A DNA stretch of 64,000 nucleotides from contig NZ_CP018016.1 of NCBI RefSeq assembly GCF_000280495.2, positions 3,472,001-3,536,000 of the forward strand. The letters are read 5' to 3'. The notes below the pieces were generated by a model that worked only from the letters and a program-made list of their open reading frames with translations, made no database searches and was not told the DNA's origin. Positions 8,481 through 16,175 of this stretch are shown here, in pieces (the stretch's first letter is position 1; each line of letters begins with the position of its first letter). The stretch is from Kosakonia radicincitans DSM 16656. GTDB lineage: Bacteria; Pseudomonadota; Gammaproteobacteria; Enterobacterales; Enterobacteriaceae. The position numbers and the translations under genes were made by a program.

Positions 8481-9653
8481 ATGGGAAAATTTACAAGCTC
8501 GAATGATTATGCGGGCCCGTATTTCATACTGCGTCATGACCGCCTCCGTCCCGGAGATATTATTCTCGAGCGGGGGTATGAAATGCACTCAGATATAATC
8601 TGCAAGCAAACCGGCGGCCACTACTCTCATGCAATGATATATGTTGGCGGGACGATTATTGAAGCCACAAGGGCCGGAGGCGTTTTCAGTCGGATTCCAA
8701 ACCGATCGGCGGTAAGGGCCATATCTGATTTCAAAGTCCTTAGGCTGGCCAGAGATCCGGGACAAGAAATAACAACAATTGTGTGCAATCAGGCCCGTTA
8801 CCTTGTGGGCAGCCAGTATTCAGTTGCTGAAGCCATTTTAGTAAAAGGCCCTGAATTTACGAGGCAATTCCGTGAAAACAGCAGAAAGCAGTTTTGTTCA
8901 CGTTTAGTAGCGCAATGCTTTAAAAAAGCAGGCATAAATCTTGTCAGTGATGCGAATTTCTGCTCGCCGGCTGATCTTGAACGGTGCGGACTTCTGGTGA
9001 CAGTCCCGGATATGGTCCGTCCTGCTTCCGAAAACGAGGCGGCATTCGCGCTTGAGGTTTCGCCGCACGCCAGTCATGCAAAAAACACGGTTCGTTTTGT
9101 GGAAACGGCACTCGGTATTTTAAAAAATCACGGTATCAAAACCGTGGGGGACTCAGACGGGGAAGTGACTGTCACGACGTTAAACGACATTACGCAGGCC
9201 GTGTTCGAAAACAGAACGTCCCCCGGGCTTGACGGGGAAATGACGGAGGCCATGCAGGAATCGGGCTACCTGAACCATATTGAAATGGACAGGCAACAGA
9301 ACCCCTTTCGCTACGATTTTGATCTGTTCAGTGCGCGGATTGGCCAGGATGCTGACGATAATGAAATTTATGAGAGGCTTTTGGGGGAGATCAGAAAAGA
9401 AGCTAAGGTTCTTTTGCCCCGCCTGCAGTCATACATAAATGGCAAAAATAATCTTGTATGGGATCTGGAGTATTTTAAAGCCGAATTTTCTATATACGAA
9501 AGCCTATTGCAGGCGCTGTATGACCGTACCGTGATCATAGAACAGTACTCAGTCTTAAAAAAAGATATTCCGTTTTTCAGTGAAATTTATGAGCGAAGTA
9601 ATGCTATTTTAAACGTAATCAGGGAGCATGCGCCGGAGATTGCTGTTTCCTGA
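8481..9653 (+). CDS. Permuted NlpC/P60-type cysteine hydrolase (YiiX-like) with an unknown C-terminal domain
   Basis: Residues 20-160 fit the circularly permuted papain-like fold of the YiiX/YebB group. The catalytic His lies in HYSHAMIYVG (H50), an acidic partner in TIIEATR (E61), and the nucleophile in QFCSRLVAQC (C139), giving the His-Glu-Cys order. This family hydrolyses amide or ester bonds in peptidoglycan, lipids or peptides. The remaining 220 residues are helical and unassigned. There is no signal peptide, so it acts in the cytosol or is delivered. GGAGA 7 bp upstream supports the start. A toxin or effector role is possible but unproven. Confidence 0.72.
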   Translation: MGKFTSSNDYAGPYFILRHDRLRPGDIILERGYEMHSDIICKQTGGHYSHAMIYVGGTIIEATRAGGVFSRIPNRSAVRAISDFKVLRLARDPGQEITTIVCNQARYLVGSQYSVAEAILVKGPEFTRQFRENSRKQFCSRLVAQCFKKAGINLVSDANFCSPADLERCGLLVTVPDMVRPASENEAAFALEVSPHASHAKNTVRFVETALGILKNHGIKTVGDSDGEVTVTTLNDITQAVFENRTSPGLDGEMTEAMQESGYLNHIEMDRQQNPFRYDFDLFSARIGQDADDNEIYERLLGEIRKEAKVLLPRLQSYINGKNNLVWDLEYFKAEFSIYESLLQALYDRTVIIEQYSVLKKDIPFFSEIYERSNAILNVIREHAPEIAVS

Positions 9654-9924
9654 AGGTATCAATACCGGATAGTCATGGGGCGCACTCACTGACCTGATGT
9701 GTCATGGGCACCCACAGATAGCAAGCAAGACGGAAGGGCAGACAGCTGCTGGTCAGTGCCCGGAGGACCAGCGCTGTCGTAACCGGAGCAGCGCACCGGA
9801 GAAGAAGCGCTGAAATTCTCGGATGAATGCTGGGCAGAGGGCCTGCGGCTTACTGCCAGCCAGGCAAATCACTATCAACACATGATGAATGTGGTTCGCG
9901 GGTCACTGACCGGCTGACCGGCAA
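9654..9924. other. Gene-poor stretch with a degenerate coding remnant
   Basis: No intact gene is visible. A plus-strand frame ending at a TGA at 9915-9917 reads like a protein tail (EALKFSDECWAEGLRLTASQ) but has no start signal. It is probably decayed plasmid sequence. Confidence 0.4.
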
Positions 9925-9948
9925 CAAAAAAAGCCCCTTCCGGGGATT
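9925..9948 (-). terminator. Rho-independent terminator of the RHH/YfbU-like gene
   Basis: Read on the minus strand, CCCC-GGAA-GGGG followed by C and a run of seven T's lies 10 bp past the stop codon of the gene ending at 9958. Confidence 0.75.
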
Positions 9949-9957
9949 TCACCAGGT

Positions 9958-10833
9958 TCAGAGACTGTGGAACTGAGGGCTTCTGACCAGCTGTTGCAGG
10001 CCGTCGAGATCGAATCTCTGCTGACTGCAGATATTCTGGTAAACCTCAAGCATGACGGCATACCTGTCCGTCAGATCCTCATCACAACGCAGTCTTGAAT
10101 CGACGATACGCCGGTCGCCTTCCCCCCGTTCAATCCAGTCAAGCATTGCCCACATCTCGATCTGCAGCTTAAAGGCTGCTGTATCCGGATACCCTTTGAA
10201 CGTTAGCGGCAGCCTGTTATCTTCCGAGCACATGTCAATGCGGTTCAGCATCTTGCGGGTCAGCTCGCTGTCAGAATTGTACTCTATATCCTTTCTGGCC
10301 GTGTCCAGTACCGTTTTAATATCCGAGAACATGTCACGCAGCGCCGTCACACCGTCCAGAATTTTACAGACCTCAGGGCTGTGCTGCGGATTAATCAGGG
10401 CCAGAATCATTTCCTGGTCAAGATCGGTATTAATGGATCTGAGGTGCGGGGCATCCAGCTCAAAGAACCAGGTCATGCGCTGCAGATAAACCCGGCGGAC
10501 CAGCGTTTCAGCCGTAACGGTACTCTCGCGGAAATCCCTGACCATATATCGCTGGCTGTCGTAAGCGCGTGAAAGAGCATTGAGCGGCTTTCCGTCACGA
10601 GTCAGTTGCTGGCAAATCTGAAAAAAGAGGTTCAGGCGCGCCGCCAGGGGGAACATCTCAGCTTCCTGATTGGCAGGCGTAAATTTGCCCCGCACGCCCT
10701 GTGCGATAAATGAACGCAGTACGTCAGAGCGAGTGGGTTTATACTGGCCTTCAATGCCGGCAATAAAATCGTCCAGCTCCTCAAGTTGCTGCTGAGGAAG
10801 ACGAAGTTCAATACGCTGATCTTTCATGTCCAC
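9958..10833 (-). CDS. Ribbon-helix-helix protein with a YfbU-like domain
   Basis: The N-terminus (KDQRIELRLPQQQLEELDDF, then PTRSDVLRSFI) is a classic ribbon-helix-helix DNA-binding domain: a short basic beta-strand, then two helices. The remaining 240 residues contain blocks spaced as in the YfbU family: an LAARLNLFFQ segment, an ILDGVTALRDMF helix, LTFKGYPDT, and a C-terminal DRYAVMLEVYQNI. An extra helical stretch of about 90 residues separates them. It probably regulates itself or neighbouring genes. Family assignment is from pattern only. Confidence 0.55.
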   Translation of the reverse strand: MDMKDQRIELRLPQQQLEELDDFIAGIEGQYKPTRSDVLRSFIAQGVRGKFTPANQEAEMFPLAARLNLFFQICQQLTRDGKPLNALSRAYDSQRYMVRDFRESTVTAETLVRRVYLQRMTWFFELDAPHLRSINTDLDQEMILALINPQHSPEVCKILDGVTALRDMFSDIKTVLDTARKDIEYNSDSELTRKMLNRIDMCSEDNRLPLTFKGYPDTAAFKLQIEMWAMLDWIERGEGDRRIVDSRLRCDEDLTDRYAVMLEVYQNICSQQRFDLDGLQQLVRSPQFHSL

Positions 10834-11328
10834 GGGGACCTCTCTTTTTCAGTGAATATGGGGTTAAACCGGCTTAGTACGACTTTTATACGTGAATGTA
10901 CGTTAAGAACCCGTATATGTCCAGTTTAAAGACGCTTTTTTGTCACTCATCATTCCGCAGATCCGATTTCTGTCAGACCCGGATCTCCGGAACACGCCCC
11001 GGCGCGCGGCGGCGCAGAAACACAACATCTAGTGCTTCAGTCAGATACATCTCATACCAGATGTTGTGTTTTCGCCCTGCCCCGTGACCCGGCACGCAGG
11101 GGGCGAAAAGGCCGCTTTGCTTATTTCGTGTGCGTGGTACACTTCCGGAAAGTCTCTTATCGCGCAAAAGTCGGATCAGGCTGAAACCCGCATCCGGTAA
11201 TTTAATGGCGTGGTTATATGTCTGCTTATTATCAGGCGTGTGATTTTTACGTCGCGCGATAATACGAAAGGAAGAATGACGTCAGGGTGAGATGATTTCA
11301 GGGCGGGATAATTAACGTTGGGGAATAA
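10834..11328. other. Non-coding control region between divergent genes
   Basis: About 495 bp without a credible gene, separating the RHH protein gene from the plus-strand run starting at 11329. Short palindromic strings (TATACGTGAATGTACGT near 10885) near the RHH promoter are possible operators. A long inverted repeat is listed separately. A second short pair, TTATCGCGC (11157-11165) and GCGCGATAA (11254-11262), also lies here. Confidence 0.45.
11018..11072. repeat. 13-bp inverted repeat with a 29-base loop
   Basis: AAACACAACATCT (11018-11030) pairs perfectly with AGATGTTGTGTTT (11060-11072). GC-rich flanks (GGCGCG to the left, CGCCCTGCCCCG to the right) could extend it. It is not followed by a T-run, so it does not look like a simple terminator. 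Possible roles are a resolution site, an origin hairpin or the ends of a miniature mobile element. Confidence 0.6.
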
Positions 11329-11655
11329 ATGCAAATTCAAGATCTGGGGTCGGATCTCATGAACCAGGAATATTGCAGTGTCTGGTTTTACTCCGGCCCC
11401 GCACCATACACCGGCGAGCCGCTGGTTGCCCTGCTTGATGAACTGGGAGGGCTGGTCGCCCGCAGGGAGGTTACTTCTGATCCATGCAGCTGGAGAATGC
11501 TGGCCGACCATGAGGCCCCTGCATTTTATCAGAGACCGGACGGGGCGCTGGAAGTACCCCTGAACTCGGACAGCATTTCGCCGGAATTGCCTCTGATCAT
11601 GGCGGAGAGCGCGGAGCAAACCAGGAAAATGCCGCGTCCGCCCCATTATCGTTAG
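11329..11655 (+). CDS. Unrecognised 108-residue protein
   Basis: A TTGGGG ribosome-binding site precedes the ATG. The middle carries APYTGEPLVALLDELGGLVA and the C-terminus is proline-rich. There is no recognisable domain. It is the first of a plus-strand run of small genes leading to the ResD-like recombinase and probably belongs to plasmid-derived backbone. Confidence 0.55.
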   Translation: MQIQDLGSDLMNQEYCSVWFYSGPAPYTGEPLVALLDELGGLVARREVTSDPCSWRMLADHEAPAFYQRPDGALEVPLNSDSISPELPLIMAESAEQTRKMPRPPHYR

Positions 11656-11720
11656 GGGACGATGACGCTGGTCGATACAAGCCTGACGGCGGGATTTACC
11701 AACAAGATAAGGAGCCCTGT

Positions 11721-12029
11721 ATGGGGATGTTCGATACTGTCACGTTTCGCTACCGGATGCCGGACGGCGAAACGGAATCTGAATACCAGACCAAAGACCT
11801 GGACTGTGAATGTGCCTTTTACGAGATCTCCGCTGAGGGCCGTCTGCTCCGCTGGCCGGATGACGCAGATGAACTTAATGAGACCGGGTTTGACGGCTGC
11901 ATCACCGTATGCGCCCGTCAGTGCTATCACCTGTACTTTAACCAGGGGCAGCTGGAATGGATCGAAGGATATTCCGGGGGAGACCGCTGGCCGTTTGAGC
12001 CGGGCCGTTTTATGCCGGACCAGGCCTGA
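11721..12029 (+). CDS. Conserved-looking 102-residue hypothetical protein
   Basis: AAGGAG 6 bp upstream supports the ATG. The protein begins MGMFDTVTFRYRMPDGETES and contains paired cysteines (DCECAFYE, ARQCYHLYF) and many acidic and aromatic residues. The MGMFDTV start is shared with small phage and plasmid proteins of unknown function. There is no membrane segment. It sits between two other unassigned genes in one direction. Confidence 0.6.
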   Translation: MGMFDTVTFRYRMPDGETESEYQTKDLDCECAFYEISAEGRLLRWPDDADELNETGFDGCITVCARQCYHLYFNQGQLEWIEGYSGGDRWPFEPGRFMPDQA

Positions 12030-12063
12030 CGGGATTTAGCGAACTGGCAGGAGAACGAAATCA

Positions 12064-12786
12064 ATGCAGGAAAATGTGGCAGAAGGAATGGCGGCTGTGG
12101 CCTCGCATCCGGTCACCGTGCAGGTGTTTATGCAGGGGCCAGGTATCTGGGGTAACGTGGCCACCGCGATTATTACGGCCGGAGCGGCAATTGCAGCTGT
12201 CATGCTGACGCACCGGTTCACGCTCCGGCGTGAGAAACGGGCATCAGACGAAAAGCTAAAACGGGAGCAGCATTTTATTGCCACCGAGCTGGTATTTCTG
12301 CTGGAAAATTTCGCCGAGTCCTGCTCCGATGTTGCAACTGATGCGGGTGAGAATAATGACGATCCCGAACCGACCCGAGAGCCAACCGTCGGCTATCCTG
12401 ATCTCAGTTTCACAAACGTCAGTGGCGACTGGCAGGTTCTTGATGCACGTCTGATGTATCGAATCAGGGAGCTCATCGTTCTGCAGCAGGAAGCCCATAA
12501 AGCTATTGCGTTCGTCGCGGACGCAGACTGTTTCGGCCAGCGTTACGAATACTTCCGTGAGCGCCAGTATCAGTATGCCCGTCTGGGGCTAAAAGCCATC
12601 ATCCAGGTCAGACGCCTGCGCAGGGTGGCCGAATTTCCAGAAACACGTCTTGCGATTTCGGAATGGTCAGCTCAGCGTGTTATGTGGGACGTATGGAGAA
12701 AGGCGCGTCGTCGGAGGGCTAAAGAAGCCGCTGAAGAAAGAAAAATGTTAGACGATCTGAACTACCCGGAGAACCTGGATTTGTGA
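12064..12786 (+). CDS. Membrane-anchored coiled-coil protein of unknown function
   Basis: The 240-residue product has one transmembrane helix near residues 30-48 (VATAIITAGAAIAAVMLTH), followed by a strongly basic and charged helical region (RFTLRREKRASDEKLKRE). The rest is helical with a basic RKARRRRAKEAAEERK tail, so it is probably anchored with a cytosolic coiled coil. Its stop overlaps the GTG start of the resolvase gene by 4 bp, implying translational coupling. I do not recognise the family. Confidence 0.6.
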   Translation: MQENVAEGMAAVASHPVTVQVFMQGPGIWGNVATAIITAGAAIAAVMLTHRFTLRREKRASDEKLKREQHFIATELVFLLENFAESCSDVATDAGENNDDPEPTREPTVGYPDLSFTNVSGDWQVLDARLMYRIRELIVLQQEAHKAIAFVADADCFGQRYEYFRERQYQYARLGLKAIIQVRRLRRVAEFPETRLAISEWSAQRVMWDVWRKARRRRAKEAAEERKMLDDLNYPENLDL

Positions 12787-13580
12787 GCAGCGTGATTCCC
12801 CATTCTCAGTCCTTTCATCAGACACCGTCGCTGCCGGTGACCATCGATTATCCGGCTGCGCTGGCACTGCGCCAGATGGCTCTGGTGCATGATGAACTGC
12901 CAAAATATCTGCTGGCCCCGGAAATCAATGCCCTGCTGCATTATGTCCCGGACCTGCACCGCAGGATGTTACTGGCCACCCTGTGGAACACCGGCGCGCG
13001 CATCAACGAAGCCCTGGCCCTGACGCGGGGGGATTTTTCGCTGGTATCACCGTATCCGTTTGTGCAGCTGGCCACCCTCAAACAGCGTGAAGAGAAAGCG
13101 GCCCGCAGTGCCGGCCGGACACCCGCCGGTGCCACGCCCCACCGTCTGGTCCCGCTGTCAGATAACCTCTATGTCAGCCAGCTGGAGATGATGGTGGCCA
13201 CCCTGAAAATTCCGCTCGAACGCAGAAACAAACGCACCGGCCGGACCGAAAAGGCGCGACTGTGGGAAATCACTGACCGTACGGTAAGAACGTGGATTAG
13301 TGAAGCCGTGGACGCTGCAGCGGCCGACGGCGTGACATTCTCTGTGCCGGTGACGCCGCACACGTTCCGGCACAGCTATGCCATGCACATGCTCTACGCC
13401 GGTATTCCGCTCAAGGTGCTGCAGAGTCTGATGGGACACAAATCGGTCAGCTCGACGGAAGTCTACACGAAGGTGTTCGCGCTCGATGTCGCCGCCCGCC
13501 ACCGTGTACAGTTTTCAATGCCTGAACAGGACGCCGTCACCCTGCTCCGACAACAGTCATCTGACACACTCCGTAACTGA
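12783..13580 (+). CDS. Plasmid-type tyrosine recombinase, ResD-like resolvase
   Basis: This 265-residue protein carries the tyrosine-recombinase tetrad: Arg in NTGARINEAL, His/Arg in TPHTFRHSYA, His in LMGHKSVSSTE and the nucleophile Tyr in EVYTKV. The sequence matches what I know of the resolvase/integrase beside IncF (F, RepFIB) replicons, which resolves plasmid multimers. Translation starts at a GTG that overlaps the upstream stop. Its presence on a chromosomal island points to an integrated or captured plasmid segment. No replication initiator is visible beside it. Confidence 0.82.
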   Translation: MSSVIPHSQSFHQTPSLPVTIDYPAALALRQMALVHDELPKYLLAPEINALLHYVPDLHRRMLLATLWNTGARINEALALTRGDFSLVSPYPFVQLATLKQREEKAARSAGRTPAGATPHRLVPLSDNLYVSQLEMMVATLKIPLERRNKRTGRTEKARLWEITDRTVRTWISEAVDAAAADGVTFSVPVTPHTFRHSYAMHMLYAGIPLKVLQSLMGHKSVSSTEVYTKVFALDVAARHRVQFSMPEQDAVTLLRQQSSDTLRN

Positions 13581-13598
13581 CATTCTGAGGACATATCC

Positions 13599-14715
13599 AT
13601 GGCCATGCAGCTGGTTCGCAAGAAAAACCCCACAGGTGGATCAATCCGCTGGCTGCGGCCCGAGGAGGAAGACGCCGTCAAGGCTTACTACAGCTCTCGC
13701 GAGCCGCTGAGTACTGGCGAACTGGCATTAGCCGGTTCGGTACTTCAGGAAATGCGGCAGAAAGAGGCCTGGCTTGAATGTGACTGCGTACGTGGAGAAC
13801 ACCCAGCCCGCAACAGCGCAAACCTGATGAAGGATACCGGCACACTCTTCCTGGCAGGATTCAGCCACGAACATGATATTTCCTGCCGTATGTACCGCCC
13901 TTTCAGTGGGGATGAAGGAGCAACCCGTGCCGGCACCCGAAAAACTGCAGGCAGCAGACGAATAAGCTACCGCGATTTTCTACCTCTGGATGATGCCGCT
14001 ACCACTGTTAAAGCTCCAGGACGTCCCGCCACACCGGCTGACGATCGTACCCGTCGTACCCGCCGCCCGCGTATAGCGCGGCTGCTGCTTACTCTTATTG
14101 AGGACGCAGGTATTAACCGCCTTGACTCCCTGTATCCGCTTCCCTCCCGCAGCGTCTCTGAATCCATAAAGATGCTCAGGAACGTTACGGAACAAACAGA
14201 ATTTATACGTGGTCGCCAGCTTTCTGAGATCGTGCGGTTTTCTCCAGGTATGAGCGAAAACGGCAGGGAACAACTAATGAAGACGCTTGAACGTCCGGAT
14301 GCACACTGGCCTGCAAACAAAACGCGGATGTTCTTTCAGATTTTTACGTCCACGAAGGTTTCCCGGGACGAAGTCTCGTTCATCTGGCCGGACGGTGAAC
14401 AGGTCTTCCGCCCGGAGCGAGGGGTGAGCATTAACGGCGAAGCGCAGGATGGCGCCAGACCACCCTATTGGGTGATACTGGCATTTCGCAGAGGTATGGA
14501 TGGCTCTGTTATCTGCAGCGAAGGTTATGCACATGCCCTGTTCAGGCGCGGATGCCCGGTGCCAGTTGACAGTGGGCTTGAACGCAGCACGCTTGAAAGT
14601 CTCTCAGAAGCGGTTGAATGGCTGGCAAAAAAAACGGATGCGCCGGCGCTAAGCCTTGAAAAGCCCCTTTTTGATATCGAGGTGGATGTCGAAGGTGAAA
14701 AAGGATTCGTGTTGC
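13599..14715 (+). pseudogene. Unknown gene truncated at its 3' end by an IS3-family element
   Basis: The frame opens 18 bp after the resolvase gene with a GAGGA ribosome-binding site and runs about 372 codons before entering the insertion sequence at 14716; the last ten codons of the open frame belong to the IS. The N-terminal 110 residues include a Cys/His cluster (LECDCVRGEHPARNS, FSHEHDISC). The remainder has no domain I recognise. The frame does not resume after the IS, so the original 3' end is lost. Confidence 0.6.
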
Positions 14716-14786
14716 TGACCTGCTCCCCGTTGATTAGTACACCCCGATGTTAGTAATGTCTTCATAAGCCACATGAGGACATCCCC

Positions 14787-15050
14787 ATGAAGAAGCGTTT
14801 TTCCGACGAACAGATCATCAGTATTCTCCGCGAAGCCGAAGCTGGGGTACCCGCCCGTGAACTCTGCCGCAAGCATGCCATTTCCGATGCCACGTTTTAC
14901 ACCTGGCGTAAGAAGTATGGCGGTATGGAGGTGCCTGAAGTTAAGCGCCTGAAGTCGCTTGAGGAAGAGAACGCCAGACTCAAGAAGCTGCTTGCCGAAG
15001 CCATGCTGGATAAAGAGGCGCTTCAGGTGGCTCTTGGGCGAAAGTACTGA
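14787..15050 (+). CDS. IS3-family OrfA (helix-turn-helix transposase subunit)
   Basis: The 87-residue product has the IS3 OrfA layout: a helix-turn-helix ([20 protein letters not shown]) followed by a leucine-zipper-like helix ([20 protein letters not shown]). It binds the inverted repeats and forms the full transposase with OrfB by frameshift. Confidence 0.9.
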   Translation: MKKRFSDEQIISILREAEAGVPARELCRKHAISDATFYTWRKKYGGMEVPEVKRLKSLEEENARLKKLLAEAMLDKEALQVALGRKY

Positions 15051-15073
15051 CGACAGACCAGAAGCGGGAAGCC

Positions 15074-15907
15074 GTGATGTTGATGTGTGATGCGACCGGT
15101 CTGTCGAAACGTCGTGCCTGCAGGCTTACAGGTTTATCCCTGTCGACCTGCCGCTATGAGGCTCACCGTCCGGCTGCTGATGCGCATTTATCAGGGCGCA
15201 TCACTGGGCTGGCACTGGAGCGCAGGCGTTTTGGCTACCGTCGTATTTGGCAGTTGCTGCGCCGTGAAGGGCTTCATGTTAATCATAAGCGTGTGTACCG
15301 GCTTTATCACCTCAGTGGCCTGGGCGTAAAACGCAGAAGACGTCGTAAAGGGCTGGCAACAGAACGTCTGCCGCTGCTCCGTCCGGCGGCGCCCAATCTG
15401 ACCTGGTCGATGGATTTCGTCATGGACGCACTTTCCACCGGTCGCAGGATCAAGTGTCTTACCTGCGTCGATGATTTCACAAAGGAATGCCTGACGGTCA
15501 CTGTTGCCTTTGGGATTTCAGGCGTTCAGGTCACGCGTATTCTGGACAGCATTGCACTGTTTCGAGGCTATCCGGCGACGATAAGAACTGACCAGGGGCC
15601 GGAGTTCACTTGCCGTGCACTGGATCAATGGGCCTTTGAGCATGGTGTTGAGTTGCGCTTAATCCAGCCGGGCAAGCCAACGCAGAACGGATTTATTGAG
15701 AGCTTTAACGGACGATTTCGCGATGAATGTTTGAATGAGCACTGGTTCAGCGATATCGTTCATGCCAGGAAAATTATTAATGACTGGCGGCAGGATTATA
15801 ACGAATGCCGCCCGCACTCCACGCTGAATTATCAGACACCGTCTGAATTTGCAGCGGGCTGGAGAAAGGGGCATTCTGAGAATGAAGATTCCGACGTTAC
15901 TAACTGA
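15074..15907 (+). CDS. IS3-family OrfB (DDE transposase)
   Basis: Catalytic DDE residues are visible: Asp in [10 protein letters not shown], Asp in RTDQGPEFT, and Glu in [11 protein letters not shown] with the conserved Arg/Lys spacing. The frame lies -1 relative to OrfA and extends upstream into it, so the active enzyme would be made by frameshifting near the end of orfA. The first ATG in this frame is used here. The gene looks intact. Confidence 0.9.
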   Translation: MMLMCDATGLSKRRACRLTGLSLSTCRYEAHRPAADAHLSGRITGLALERRRFGYRRIWQLLRREGLHVNHKRVYRLYHLSGLGVKRRRRRKGLATERLPLLRPAAPNLTWSMDFVMDALSTGRRIKCLTCVDDFTKECLTVTVAFGISGVQVTRILDSIALFRGYPATIRTDQGPEFTCRALDQWAFEHGVELRLIQPGKPTQNGFIESFNGRFRDECLNEHWFSDIVHARKIINDWRQDYNECRPHSTLNYQTPSEFAAGWRKGHSENEDSDVTN

Positions 15908-15936
15908 GTGTTGTATCTAATCGTGGGGGCAGGTCA

Positions 15937-16175
15937 AGTCCATTATTTATCACACAGCCAAAGTAACAATTTTGGTGAGGCAACAGTGCGTATTGGGTAA
16001 CAAAAATGCTGAGTCAATGCGGCGAAATACTTGCTGGCACTGGAGGCGCGAAAGTCGCCCTTACTGAAGCCATAAAAAGCTTGTCGAATGTCTCAGGGCG
16101 TGAAGCGGACATTTCACACCTCTATCTCAGTCCATAGACCTGTGGGCACGCTCCATATGCCCCTATCATGATGAC
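15937..16175. other. Intergenic scar to the right of the IS
   Basis: About 240 bp with no intact gene. A short plus-strand frame (16005-16137) encodes 44 residues with AGTGGAKVALTEAIKSL, perhaps a remnant. No sequence here continues the gene cut by the IS. Confidence 0.35.

Larger units (their letters stand above)
14716..15936 (+). mobile_element. IS3-family insertion sequence (about 1221 bp)
   Basis: The element is bounded by TGACCTGCTCCCC at the left and its imperfect inverse, TGACCTGCCCCC, at the right. It encodes the two overlapping frames typical of IS3, orfB lying -1 relative to orfA. The termini and OrfA type suggest the IS407/IS51 branch. The flanks (TTGC left, AGTC right) show no target duplication, so one side was probably altered after insertion, or the copy arose by recombination or adjacent deletion. 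Confidence 0.85.

Noticed and set aside
10896-11167. Short overlapping frames on both strands in the 10.9-11.2 kb gap
   Set aside because: They cross the long inverted repeat, lack translation signals and have low-complexity Arg/Pro-rich products.
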